Below are positions 43,653-55,131 of a stretch of 64,000 nt of DNA, in pieces; the stretch's first letter is position 1; each line of letters opens with the position of its first letter. Source of the DNA: Rhynchopus euleeides (lineage: Eukaryota > Euglenozoa > Diplonemea > Diplonemida > Diplonemidae). Below the pieces are notes generated by a model. That model made no database searches, was not told the DNA's origin, and saw only the letters and a program-made list of their open reading frames with translations. Both the position numbers and the translations under genes were made by a program. The stretch is from positions 1,240,001 to 1,304,000 of the forward strand of contig OY723297.1 of the NCBI GenBank assembly GCA_963210315.1. The letters run 5' to 3'.

Positions 43653-46555
43653 ATGGGCGATCCGTCGAAGCAGCTGTCCCTCCGGCTGATCCGTGTGGTG
43701 TGCCTCGTGTGGCTGCAGGCGTATGTGGTGTCGGAGGTGCTCGACGACGCATTTCTAACACCCTACTGTGCGGAATGCTCAGCTGACCTTTCCACCGCCC
43801 CCACATTCGTTGGGATATCACTGAACGACTGCCACAGCAGGTGCAACGACCCTTGTGTTGCTTTTGACTATGTTAAAGCCACCGGGACCTGCCGCGTGAT
43901 GGATCAATGCGTCGGGTCGCTCACCGACCTGCAAAACTTCGACCTCTCCTGCGCGACCGAGCTCTACATTCGCAAATCCTCCGTGGGCCTCCAGGCACCA
44001 CAGCCACCCCCTGTGACGGCTGCGCCGAGCACACCGATACCTGACTCCGACAGCCCATTGGACCAGACAAGCGAGCCCGGGTTGGAAGGCAACGCCACAG
44101 CCGAACCCGATCTGGCACCAGACACAGACGACACGCCTGAGCCTGGTGGGTTTGACGGCAACTCCACGCAGGAGCCGTCTGTGGAGACAGATGAGCCGGT
44201 TGACGGCAACGCCACCACACCTGCCCCCCCGCCCCCTCCGTCGTGCAGTCTGTGCGCAATAACCTGGGCGTATGAGAATTCGTGTGGGCCATATGAGGAT
44301 CTCGTGAAGTCCCACCCGAAGTGCACCGCAGAGATGCAGGGCTGTGTGTGGGAGACCATGTGCCAACACACGCAGGATGTGCCTGCGTGCCAAGCGAGGT
44401 GTGTCACGCCTGTGCCAGACACACCGAAGCCGCCTGAGCCAACCGTGGGGCCGACTCCCTTTCCGGAGACGCCCCAGCCTGAGGTGACGCCTGAGCCCAC
44501 ACCGAAGCCTGAAGTGCCTCCAACGCCGAAGCCTGAGGTACCGCTGACACCGAAGCCGGATGTGACTCCGGAGGAGACTCCGACACCACCCAGCACGCCA
44601 TCCCCGCCGCCCGTTGAAACACCCAAGCCGCCGGTGCCTCCCACCGACACAAACCAGCCGCCCCCGCCAACGACACCAGCGCCGCCCGTCCTGCCCAACC
44701 CGAAGGATGGCACGTGCGCTCCCGGTTACGGAGGGGTATGTCTGGAGCGGGTGGGAGCCGGAAGAAATGTGAGGGTGGTGTTCTGGTTTTGTTTGTGTGG
44801 GCAGCTGTGTGGTGCGTCGGGGGGAGGCCTATGGGGGGGGGGGGGGCTTAGGTGGCGCTCGGCGTTTTTCAAAAAGGATTCGATGCGGGGGGGGAGGGTT
44901 GGCTTGCTGTGGGATCTGTATTACGGGGTGTCTCACCGGGGAGAATGGACCCAATTTCGTGACCCAATTTGGAACCACACACAGCACACACCCCAACGGC
45001 GTGGTCAGTGCCCTATCAAGAGTCCCGCTACGCAAACTCTGGTTTCAAAACGCACACCCCAACAGGTTATCAAGGCGTTTGCGCATGTGGGCAGGATATG
45101 CACCGAGGAAGGAGCGAGCCCTCCGTGCCCCATCAAGGATCCCCAAATCGCCTTTGATAAGTGCCTCAAAGATGACCGGTGCTGTATGTTGAATGTTGCC
45201 TCCGCTCGGTTGCCTTCCTGTCGGTGTACAGGTTGGGGAGGGGGCGGGTTGGGGATCCCTTGAGCCGGAGGACATCATCCGGCGAGCACCTTCATGCCAC
45301 TTCACAGGGCCTCAACACAACCTTGAGGCAGTCGTGCTCAGCAAAAGTAGTCCGGAACTGTTCTCCCACAGTTGCTGGACAGGGTGTCTACGTTAAAGTG
45401 AAAAGAGTTTGATTTTGTTTGCTGTTGATGCACTGCTTCCACCGTCCCTCCTCACGACCAGGCTACGTTATCATGAACCTCATCAGCAACGACATTGAGC
45501 TGGGGGCCTGTGCAAAGGATGTCACATACATCAATCTGGACCCCATCACGAAACCTTACGCCACCTGCAAGAAGGAAGGTATGCACGCTGCCCTGGCAAG
45601 AGAGACAAAGGCAGAGCCACCCTGCCACCATCTCTGGGCTGACAGGCCTTGAGGGTTGTTTCTCACACACCAAGAGAAGCCCCGCGTGCCAACCGTGGGC
45701 AAGCCGGTCGGTTATTGGGCTGGAGGGGGTTTTTGTTTGATTGTTCGGCAGCAATGGTGTGTGCGGGGCCCCTGAAGGGGAGAGGAGAGTGTTCACCAGG
45801 CACCCTGGTTTTCAGTCAAATTTTCCATCACCTGTTGTCAGCCTTTTTGTATTGCCTTGCTGTGTGCCACCACACCGCACCGCACCCACACAGGCCTGAC
45901 CGCAGAGTCCTGCCCGTCAGGGTGGGAGTACAAGGCTGGATCCCTGCAGGATGACCATGCCATGCCTGTCTGCAAGGGCTCCCTTTCTGAGAACAGCTGC
46001 GTGCTGCGTGCGGATACCGCCTATGCGACATGCCTGGCTGCCGACCCCCCTTGCTGCGGCCTGGATACAAGCGTGGCAATCGACGGCGTGCGCGATGCAC
46101 TCCAGCTCCACACATGCAACGCGACGATCCAACAGGGGGCTGGGCACACCTGCATGCGCGAGGCACCTGTGCCGCCAGAGGTGGACACACGGCATTTCCT
46201 TGTCAGGAACCTCCCCTGGACAATCGTTTTCTCCGTGCTGGCAGCAGCACTCCTGATTGCGCTGTACTTCTACGTCAAGCGCCGCAAGAAGGCCTCTGCC
46301 CGGCAGACGCAGGGTGTGCGTGTGTGGACCACCACCGACCTGTACAGCCTTATGGAGGACATCGATGCACAGGATTCCCAACACGAACTGCGCAATGTCT
46401 GCTCCAGCTGCGACAGGGTGTGCCGACCGGGTGCTGATCTCTGCACTGCGTGTGGCGCACCTATGTCTGATGCGGACGAGAGGAAGCATCTGATGGCGGG
46501 CACCACAAGCATCAACCTGTTCCTGTCGACGATGAAGAAGGGCGACAAGGACTAG
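43653..46555 (+). CDS. Cysteine-rich type I surface protein with Pro-rich stalk and cytosolic zinc ribbon
   Basis: Exons 43653-44735, 45066-45183, 45462-45578 and 45894-46555 join in frame (659 residues, all donors GTATG). Residues 10-30 (LRLIRVVCLVWLQAYVVSEV) act as a signal peptide. A Cys-rich module that looks PAN/Apple-like (CAECSADLS, then LNDCHSRCNDPCVAFDYVKA) is followed by Thr/Pro-rich sequence with NAT/NST glycosylation sites, a second Cys cluster, a stalk of PTPKPEVP-type repeats, and a third Cys-rich region from exons 2-4. The transmembrane helix is WTIVFSVLAAALLIALYFYV, followed by basic KRRKK. The cytosolic tail contains a zinc ribbon, CSSCDRVCRPGADLCTACG. Probably a receptor or adhesion protein; ligand unknown. 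Intron 2 carries a copy of a dispersed repeat. Confidence 0.82.
45285..45416 (+). repeat. Dispersed structured repeat, copy B (inside an intron)
   Basis: Lies in the second intron of the surface-protein gene, between donor 45184 and acceptor 45461. Keeps CATGCCACTTCACAGGGCCT, the CCTCAA...TTGAGG hairpin arms, and CCGGAACTGTTCTCCCACAG. The 5' portion found in copies A and D is absent. Confidence 0.85.
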
Positions 46556-46985
46556 GGGCCAGAGGTGTTAGGGTTGGGGGATTCGGAGGAACTGGATCCT
46601 GGTTCTCCCGCGGCTCTCTCGTGCCTTGGGGCGTTGCCCTTCCGACCAGGCGCTGTGCTTTCTCAGCTGCCTGTGCTTTCTTCACATGCCCTCCTGGAGG
46701 TAGCACAAAATGCCCCCCTTTGGATCTGTTGGGTCTGTTCGATCTGTTCCGCGTTACGGTTTTTGGCTCCCGTTTCTTATGCCGGTCTGAAAAAATGCCG
46801 ATGATGATGCTGCCAGTTTGCCTCGTGTTGTTTTGTCTTTACCGCATTCATTTGGTCCGTTTCTGCTGTGTCCGTAGTCAGGGATGGGTTGTTGCCCTGT
46901 ATACATCATATGCTTGTTCTGGCTCCGCGGTCCTGAGGGGCTGCTGAGGGCTGTCAGCATGCGATTTGAATTTTGAAACCGGAAT

Positions 46986-47080
46986 AGCGGGGGGCCTTCG
47001 CTGTGTGCCACACTGTGTGTCAAACTGTGTCACTTCACAGCCAAGTGTTGTGAGGGTGGCCCACTTTTTCTCACTTCCCT
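46986..47080 (+). repeat. Dispersed repeat starting GGGGCCTTCGCT, copy 2
   Basis: About 80 per cent alike to 42951-43045, sharing CACTGTGTGTCAAACTGTGT and GGTGGCCCACTTTTTCTC-like ends. It lies 430 bp downstream of the surface-protein gene. Confidence 0.75.
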
Positions 47081-48423
47081 GCACATCTGAGCGAAGGCCT
47101 CCGGTGTGTCTTTCTGACGGGTTTGCGGCAGTGTGATGTGATGTGACGCACAAAATGCCGATTCTCCTCACAAAACCCAAGCTCTGTTGCAAAAAAAATG
47201 CTTGCGCGACATGTATTTTGGTGGGTTTCATGGGGAGATCGCACCAAGATCGTAGGATATGTGTGTCCCGCAAGACAACAATAGGCTGGGTTGGGCACTG
47301 TGTTCCACAGCTGAGTTCGCTCGGTGTTGCCCTCCTGAAAATATATTCGCATGCGCGAGCGGCCTACTGTGCTGCACAACCAAATCATAGCAGAGAACTG
47401 CCCGATGATATGTGATGAATACAAAGAAGCAGCGACTGTTGTTCAGCCGTGTTAGACGCCCCCATTGCCTCCATTCCTCCACTGCCGACTATGAGGTGGA
47501 CAGCCCTGTCACCAGTGCCGATCCGCCCTGCCACCGCTCTGTTTTTTCCCTTTTGCCCCGACTGGTCGGGCGCACGGATGGGCCTGGTGGGGTTCGGAAA
47601 ACGGCCGGTCTTTTCGGCCCCCCATGAATCACAGTTACTGCGCTGCATGGCACTGTGTCTCGGAACAGCGAATATGTGGTGGACAGCTTGTCATGTTCAG
47701 GGAACGATCTGTGTCTGCCTTCCAACTTCACACTCGAGAAAGCTTCAGTGTGGGCGCGGGTGTTTTTTCTTTGATCAGAGCAGCTCGCTTTCCCGCACTG
47801 GTCAGACTGTATCCCACACACACGCAGTATCACCCACTGTGTGGACAACCAAAACAATACTTGTCGGTAAAAGGTGTTCCACAGGCAACCCCGTTTGTGG
47901 AGTATCCGCACAATTATGCGCCTCTGGAGGCCGAATCCATCTCGAATCTTTGCATGGATGCCCTTCTCCAGGAACTGTGTTGCACATGGGTTCATTGCAG
48001 CGAAGTATTGTGTGGCGCGGAGTCCTGACGGTGCTGCGCCATTTTGTCAAGAGTACAGCTATACAACTGTATGCAATCGCAGTGTGCGTCGAATGCAAAC
48101 CAGCTCCACAAACAGGCATCAGTGCTGTTGATGGGTGCTGGTATGACTATCTGAGCCATTTGATGAGTGAGCTCACATGCGGAATCCACAGAGACATGTT
48201 CTGTCGCTGCCACACCAATAAAGATATTGACACTTCTGATCTGCTACACCAGTCAGGCACTGCCCTGTTCCTTTATGCCGGAGTGCCGCCTGAAAGGGTG
48301 TCCCCCACCCACCCACCCACCCACATCTTCGTGAACAAAACATGACTTATCATCCCTACACACCCTCCCCACTCTTGTGCCAACTACTACTTGTCAAAAC
48401 CGCCATTTTTCTATGGACAGTCA

Positions 48424-48515
48424 TACCGTAACCGAGGTAATTTAAGGAACGATAAATGTCCCTTAATTTTGGCCGTTCCTTAAATTTATCGTTCCTTACT
48501 TTATCGTACAAGGGA
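48424..48515. repeat. Small palindromic element
   Basis: Arms TTAAGGAACGATAAAT (about 48441-48456) and ATTTATCGTTCCTTA (about 48484-48498) surround a loop containing CCCTTAATTTTGGCC. Nearby ACCGTAA and CTTTATCGTAC flanks add partial symmetry. The layout resembles the GGAACG-based hairpins of the foldback element at 2576-5468, so it may be a distant solo relative. Confidence 0.65.
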
Positions 48516-51500
48516 TATAAATTTGCGTGTTGCAGCCCTGGGCAAAGATGGGGAGGGATGGGCATCCTGCGTCCCCATTCATGGTCTCTCTCGTATCCGT
48601 GCCCAGGCAGGGAACCTGGGGCATAGCTCTCAGTGACTCGGGGGGTCTTCGCTGGTCGTTATGCTTCGTTATTCTTCGTCAGTTTTCACCTAGCTTCCTT
48701 TGGAAATGCACCAAAATGCACTGACGATCACCCCGTAGCGAAGACTCCCTCGGTCAAATTGACTGACTGACTCTGATTGACTCTGACCGAAAAGTTGTCT
48801 GGGGGCTATTGTACTGACTGACTCCGACTGACTCTGACCCACAGACAAGCCGGGTATTTCACTGGGTCCCAGGGAATACCACATGCGCCTCACGGATGCC
48901 ATGCATCTGTAACGTGACAACTGAAGGCGTTGGGAGTAGGAAAGTTTCTTTTGCCAGATTGACTTGCAAACACCCCCATTTCATGCAGGTTCATGTCCAT
49001 AGACCCTCAACCTCAACCCCCCTCCACCCTTGCCGTTCTGTCTGTGTGCCGTACTCTCCTGAGCCAGGGTGCCCAAATCACTCGCCGGTGAGCACCGAGA
49101 AGGAGCAGCCACTGCTCAGTCCTTCTTGCTCATCGGCTCGTGTGTGTGGTGTCATACAAGCTTAAGAAGCCAACGCCTGGCTGCGTTTCTTGTTGTCATC
49201 TCCTCTGGCGGGCGCATCATCGCAGTATAACAGTCAGCGATGCGCATGACTTTGGTTTTTTAATAGTTCAGCGTGGCAGCCCGTGTGCCAACTCTGCGCC
49301 TTGTGTGGCAGCCTCTGGGCGGCGCAATGGGCTTGTCGCGCTTCATTCACAAAGATTCAGACGAATGGCGGGGAAGTGCATCTCCTTTGCGCCCTGCTTC
49401 ACGGATTCCACTGGACTGCCAGACCTCTGGGCGATACACAAAATCTCCGGAAGCTCCTCCTTGCAGGAGATGGGGGGGGTGCCAATTGGAACAGATCAAG
49501 CTACTAGACCTAGCTTGGGGTTGTCACCGCCAAAAAAAGGAAAATTGACACGCCATAATATGCAACCAAAACGCCGTTGCCCTGCCATGCCTATGGGTCA
49601 AATATTCTTACACGAACTCGCAGAGAAGATACCCGCATCCCCGCTCTCCCAAGGGACTGCAGCGCCCCACTCACTACCACCCACACTGTGAAGAACGTTT
49701 TGTGCGTTTTCAAATCATAAACCCGGTGGGTACGTTTTCACACACCCCTCCCTCCCCTCCCCAACTCGTGGGCCGTTGGGGCCTGCATCAGGGGAGGTGG
49801 TGTTGGCGCCCCAGCAGCGTTGCCTACGGCATCCCATATTTAGTTGCGGGGCTGCTGCGGGGGTGCGCCCCACCACACACCACCCACTGCCCCCGCCTCC
49901 CATTTTTTTAGATGATTCTTGCCGTCACCTCCCTCCCACCCTCCCTCCCTCGCCCTGACACTGTTCTCGATGTGCGTGCCGAGCCTTTGATTTTCTTCTG
50001 CCCAGGCCATGCGGCGATCGGGGCTGCCGCAAGCGCACTCTGCATCCCAGCTGGCACACGGCAACACTCCCACGACCACACGGGTGATGGGAGGGAATGG
50101 TATTCCTTGCAACTGCCTTGGGTGCCTCTCGAGGTCTGTCTAGGGTTGAAATACGTTCCGTTCATTGAGCGACTTAACGTGGCACGTGCTGCAGTCTGGA
50201 GGAACTGTAGGCAGAGGTGGAGATCGCTAACCCTCAGGAAGGCAGCGCGAGGTGTTCTGCCGTTGGTTTACTTTGAATGCGATGAATTGAATCCGGCGGA
50301 TGTGGGGCATGTGGGACATGGATCCGGCACCCATCCTCATAAGGGTGGGGTGGGGGGAAGTGTACGAAGGGTACAGTGCGGTTGTAGCTCTTTGAAGGGT
50401 TGGGGGGAAGGGGAGGGGGGGGGGGAGGGTGTTCCACCGACCCCCCCCCCTCCCACTGTGCCCAAGCGCAGGGGTAGTGTGGAGGGAGGCAGCAAGCATC
50501 GCAGCAAGAGCTGATACTGTGAATCGGTGGGGGAGTGTTTTGCTGCTCTCCCTCTCTCTCAGCTATCCGAATCGAGAAAGCGCATGTGGGGCTCGTGGCC
50601 CCTCATTGAACGGAGTTTGGTTGCGGTCTCTGTGCTGCCACAAGGGCATGGCTTCGGGGAGAGGGGGGAGGGGAGGAACGGCGAGCCGGAAGTGAGGTGA
50701 TTTCCCACTGAGCTGAGAGCGCTTGCCCTCTCCCGCGTTTTTTTGTTATGGATGGCACCGCTGCGCTCGATGTGTGTGTGAGGCTGCACCGGCTCTCTCA
50801 ACAGACAGGCCACGCCTGTGGCCTGACCGGATTGGGAAGCTGGCCTATTTACTTGCAATATCCAGGACTGGTCTCCCGTCTAAAACAGTGTTTGTCAGTG
50901 CGTGCGGGAGCTTCAGATCTTCTATCGGATCTTTGTATCGTGCACGCTGCAGGTTACGAATCGCGCAGCCAATCATTATGCACGTCTGTGCGGCCCTTGG
51001 GCATTATAAGGTAACCACTTCTTCGTTCTGTGTCACAGTTCACTATTTGCTCCGTTCCATGTGTTACGCCTCTATCCCAGATTGTGTCGCCTGTAGTCGC
51101 AAACATCCACTCGGGATGTAGTGTTGTCGTGGGTGCCTGGGAGGACAGTTTGAGAAGTGCACCCTGCTGCGCTGCTACGCATTGTGTGAGGGGAGCCCCG
51201 GCCTAGCTTAGTTATCTTGTGTGTGCTCCTCATCACCCTATGCAACAAGGCCCCTCCCCTGTGGCAGAACTGGTTTGCACAGGTCTTTGGCACCCGGTGT
51301 CTCGGCCATCTTTTGACATTGTCACGATCGACGCCCCAGTTTCCCCGCCTCTCCCAGCGTGGCAACGCACGGAGGCGGGTGCCTATCCCCACTGCGCTGA
51401 TGCAACGGGTGCCGTTGTCAGGGTGGTGGTGGTGGCGGCGGTGGTGTGGCCCAGTTCAGACCCTTTTTTATGGTTTTGATCACATTTCTGTTGCAGCGCA

Positions 51501-51767
51501 GCAAAGCCAGGGGGTGGCACAGGCAGCTCATGGAAATGCAAAAGGCCCAGACTGCGTTGCCCAACGCCCCGCCCCCTCGACCCCCTAGACTTGCTTTTGC
51601 CTTCACGATTGACAATCAAACCCCCACCCCCCACCTGGCCTTCTGGGTTATGCTGTAGAGGACACACGCCTTGGCAGCTGGTGGATCGCCTACCCTCAGG
51701 GCGGACCTTCTCAAATGCTTGAAACCAAACACCCACCCCCGACAGGCCGCTCGCTACCACTGTCGTG

Positions 51768-52574
51768 ATGGCAGTGTTGAGGGCGCCAGCCCCTGCCGTG
51801 TTGCTGCTGCTGCTGCTGGCGCAGTCGCTCACTGTGGACAGGGCTGCCGGTACTGTGGATGTGATCATGGTGCGAAACATGAAGCACGACAAGTTTGGGG
51901 TCGTGACGACGAAATTTCGTGTCGACATCAGGGTGGAGAACCTAGAGGCCAGCAAGTCCGTCATGGTGAATTTCGAGGAGCTGCCCAAAGTGACTCCGTG
52001 GGCCAAGACCCCGGCCACGTATATCAGAAAAATCGGGACCTCAACAGCCGTCGGAGCTGGGAATTATGAGCTGTGGCGCTGGGAGACAGAATCGTCAACC
52101 ATGAAGGAGTTCCGATTTATAGTGGAGTGCGACTATACAACATTATCAGTGGTGTACGGGAAGGATGTCGGCGGGTCTGACTTCATCATTCCGCACGGTA
52201 GCGGGGAACGCCTGCCTCGCGATGATGTGGCGGTGATGGCGGTGGACTTCGAAGCGTCGAAGTCTGAGGGGTTGATCAAAGCTGGGGTCCTGCTGCGCCA
52301 CCTCGGCCCCGTGGACAAGATCGTGAAGCTGTACTACACAGACAGCGACTTCACCACCAACACATACTCCTACGCCCTCTCGTATAACTTTGCGAAGGTG
52401 CGGGACGACAGCCTCGTGGTGTATCCCAATGTGCACGGGACTGAATACTGGTCGTTCACCGCAACCGAGTTCTCCACAACCGCCTCTGAGTTGAAGTATT
52501 ATATTGTGTACACAACGGGCGGAAAGGACTATTATGACAACAACGGCGGGGCAAATTACGTCTACACCCTGTAG
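51768..52574 (+). CDS. Secreted protein with two CBM21-like domains
   Basis: A 268-residue intronless frame. Residues 1-24 (APAVLLLLLLAQSLTVDRAA) form a clear signal peptide. Residues about 30-140 and 160-268 look like two copies of one beta-sandwich; the second ends YYIVYTTGGKDYYDNNGGAN, the hallmark of family 21 carbohydrate-binding modules, which bind glycogen or starch and also occur in PP1 targeting subunits. The first copy has RVDIRVENLEASKSVMVNF but ends VVYGKDVGGSDF, without the DNNGG-N signature, so it may not bind. No catalytic domain and no transmembrane segment, so it is probably an extracellular or lumenal alpha-glucan binder. Less GC-rich than neighbouring genes. Confidence 0.78.
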   Translation: MAVLRAPAPAVLLLLLLAQSLTVDRAAGTVDVIMVRNMKHDKFGVVTTKFRVDIRVENLEASKSVMVNFEELPKVTPWAKTPATYIRKIGTSTAVGAGNYELWRWETESSTMKEFRFIVECDYTTLSVVYGKDVGGSDFIIPHGSGERLPRDDVAVMAVDFEASKSEGLIKAGVLLRHLGPVDKIVKLYYTDSDFTTNTYSYALSYNFAKVRDDSLVVYPNVHGTEYWSFTATEFSTTASELKYYIVYTTGGKDYYDNNGGANYVYTL

Positions 52575-52711
52575 TGACGCCTCCTCAACATGCAGTGCAG
52601 GGGAATCTGCCGGTGCTCAGGCCTGCGAGTGGAGCGGGGGGTCCAGGGGCAACTTGCGAGTACAACCCTGACGCAAAGTAATATTGAACGGACGTCCTTT
52701 GCACCCTCGCT

Positions 52712-52876
52712 GGTGTACGAATCGTACGGCTGAAGCGTTAGGATAATCACCTGCATGCCATTTCAAAGGGCCTCAACACAGCCTTGAGACGTGTGCGCTC
52801 AACAACAAGCGCCCGATCTGTTCATACAGTTGCTGGACAGGGTGCTTCTACCATAAAGCGAAACGTCTACGATATT
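52712..52876 (+). repeat. Dispersed structured repeat, copy C
   Basis: The most diverged copy: keeps CATGCCATTTCAAAGGGCCT, the CTCAACACAGCCTTGAG hairpin, GTGTGCGCTCAACAA and CAGTTGCTGGACAGGGTG. The CTGT...ACAG hairpin arms survive although the loop changed. Confidence 0.75.
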
Positions 52877-53856
52877 GATATGTCGGCCTCAGCATCTGAG
52901 TGGTTCGTCATATACACACCAGCCTCAGTCAGTGTGTATGATTCACTTGCAACTCAGCACTGATACCGTGAACACATACTGTTTGTTTCGACGTGGATGT
53001 ACATGAAGGCGGCACACTCGGAGCCCACCAAGACCAATGCTCGAGAACTATCAGTCAGTCTGATCGGGCTCAGAGTTTCCGCGTCATGTTGAATCCAGAA
53101 TCTGAACTAAAATAAGGGTCGAGTCACGACCTCAGAAGAAGAGAAGGGTCTGTAGTGTGACAGATTACTATGAACATGCTGGTGTCAGCGGCACCGACAC
53201 CGACTTCATAGAGGGAGAACAAGAGATGGCCAGCTCTCACACCACGCCATCACGGGCGACCTCGCCTGTTTGATTTCAGCCAACATGAGTTTGCCTTGAA
53301 GGCGCCTGTCGAACCGCGCCCAGTTCGTCGTGTCCCGTTCAGCTGGTGTGTTTGTTGGTTGTGTATCATTCAAAGAAGGGCACAATGGCCTGTCAAGATT
53401 TAAGGTGTCTACTGGTCATGACGGTCCGTTTCCCAAGGCGTCAGAAATAATGTACTGTCAAAAGAGCCACCAACGTACTGGTGCGGGTCAACCGACACCA
53501 CGCCCTTCATACTTCCTTTATTCTGTGTTTTGTCGAACGAACAAAGTGGTGTGGTTCACACAGTGTTTGATTCGTTTCAAGCGCCGACCGTCCCCCTGGC
53601 ACGGCAGACCTTGCCCGTTGGAACAACGTGTTGTGACTGCAACTGGGGTGATTATAGTGGATGTGGTCTTCCAGGGCATGAGCCCGCTGATCACCTTGCT
53701 AGTAGCCCTGCAGACGACTCCAACATTCTTTTCCAAAACGGCCGGCACTGTCAAGCTCGTGCGATACTGTTTGGTTGGTCTTCTCGCATATCAGGCTGGT
53801 GTCCAAGCGACAAACCGCCGAATTATTCCCCTTTTGTTTTGCATTCTGTTTTTTTT

Positions 53857-54068
53857 ACTAGTTACGAGCGACGAAGCGTAGCGAAGTCGCGAAGTAACGA
53901 AGGAAATTGTACGACTGAAGCTTTGGATTAGCACCTCATGCCACTTCACAGGGCCTCAACACAGCCTTGAGACAGCAAGTGTGCGCTCAACAAAAAGTAG
54001 TCCGGAACTGTTCTCCCACAGTTGCTGGACAGGGTGTCTATAATAAAGCGAAAGGAGTACGATTTTGA
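53857..54068 (+). repeat. Dispersed structured repeat, copy D (longest)
   Basis: A 5' hairpin with arms GTTAC/GTAAC and GCGAC/GTCGC is followed by ACGACTGAAGCTTTGGATTA, ATGCCACTTCACAGGGCCTC, the CTCAA/TTGAG hairpin, the AACTGT/ACAGTT hairpin and a 3' end AATAAAGCGAAAGGAGTACG. It ends about 10 bp before the TTAA that bounds the next element. Confidence 0.85.
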
Positions 54069-54088
54069 AATAAAACGTTAACCCTTTA

Positions 54089-54712
54089 CTGGGGGGGGCT
54101 AAATACAAGGGGGGGGGCCTATTAGAAGGGGGGGGTCTGAAAATTCGAAATCCATAAAATTTTTCGCCGAATACAAGGGGGGGGGGCTTGTATTCGGCGG
54201 AAGCCGAATTTCAGCCAAATTTCAAATTTTCAGCCTGTTTTTCCAGTCATAACAGGCACCCCATGGTCAAAATGACCCCACTGCGGTCCGCACGGAATCC
54301 AAGCATTCAAAGGAACGGGGTTTTGGACACCAGTGTGGGGGTCATCGCAGGTTGCTGACTCCTGGGAATATCCTCTCATTATCAGGAGCCAAACCAGACC
54401 CACATTTCATGAGTGAAACTTGACACCTCCACCCACAAAATGACCCCACCACGATCCGCACGGATTCCGAATAGTGCAATGGAAGGCGAAAATCGCGATT
54501 CCACGAGGTCACCTGGGGCAAAATTCACCAAAAATTTGGAAAATTCGGCTTCCGCCGAATACAAGCCCCCCCCCTTGTATTTGACCCCCCCCCTTCTATT
54601 TGGCCACCCACTGCAAAAATTGCCTAAAATTTTGGGCCCTCGAAAACCCCCAAAAAAAACTCGATCCTACGCCGAATACAAGGGGGGGGGGCTTCTATTT
54701 AGCCCCCCCCAG
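54089..54712. mobile_element. Nested inverted-repeat element with TA target duplication
   Basis: Ends are inverted repeats beginning CTGGGGGGGGCTAAATA. TA lies at both 54087-54088 and 54713-54714. Removing 54089-54714 restores the left end of the host element exactly, so this is a later insertion with a visible empty site. The interior is also palindromic: GAATACAAGGGGGG-type and GGCTTCCGCCGAATACAAGC blocks are mirrored near 54170-54215 and 54540-54590. No coding capacity. TA duplication is used by Tc1/mariner/pogo-type elements. Confidence 0.8.
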
Positions 54713-55131
54713 TAAGTCCCAAGGCGCAATATATTGCGCCTACACTTTCGGTTCACATTTTGTTAGCACGCATTTTTGTCTTTTTGGCAAACCCTGGGCA
54801 CCATGAAAAGGGTTTGGACAGTTCTTTTCAAGACAACAAAAATCGACGAGATATCTGTCTGTCGGTTGCCCGCCGTCACCCCTGAGAATCTGGGCCCAGG
54901 TCGGGTTTTCGGGTGAAAACAGCATTCTGGGCCCTTGGTTTTCTGTGCACACCCCAACAAGGTCTGGCATACTTTGCCGGGGGTCTTTGTGCCCGACCCT
55001 GGCCATCTGGTAAAGGGGACTCGAGAACCTTTCCAAGGAATCAAGACCCGCCCAGATATACCCCGATGTGGTGCACGTGTCAACTGAAGGCAAGGGAGTG
55101 CCTGATTGTGAATTCCTCGCCTGTCAAATGT

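Larger units (their letters stand above)
46556..51767. other. Five-kilobase gap without a convincing gene
   Basis: Base composition is more balanced than elsewhere and several frames stay open (one of 298 codons at 47449-48345), but they are Cys/His/Trp-scattered, overlap one another and show no domain or splice structure, so I do not call them. Features present are the repeat at 46986-47080, a palindrome at 48424-48515, repeated GACTGACTCTGA motifs at 48765-48840, a second possible inverted repeat with arms GTCTTCGCT/AGCGAAGAC (48648-48746), and poly-G/poly-C tracts at 50410-50455. Confidence 0.5.
52575..54077. other. Gap holding two copies of the dispersed structured repeat
   Basis: No gene seen. 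Frames of up to 183 codons between 53330 and 53930 lack any pattern. The only structure is repeat copies C and D. Confidence 0.5.

Noticed and set aside
47449-48345. 298-codon open frame
   Set aside because: Amino-acid use is scattered, rich in Cys/His/Trp with no domain, and other frames are open over the same stretch. The region's balanced composition explains the length.
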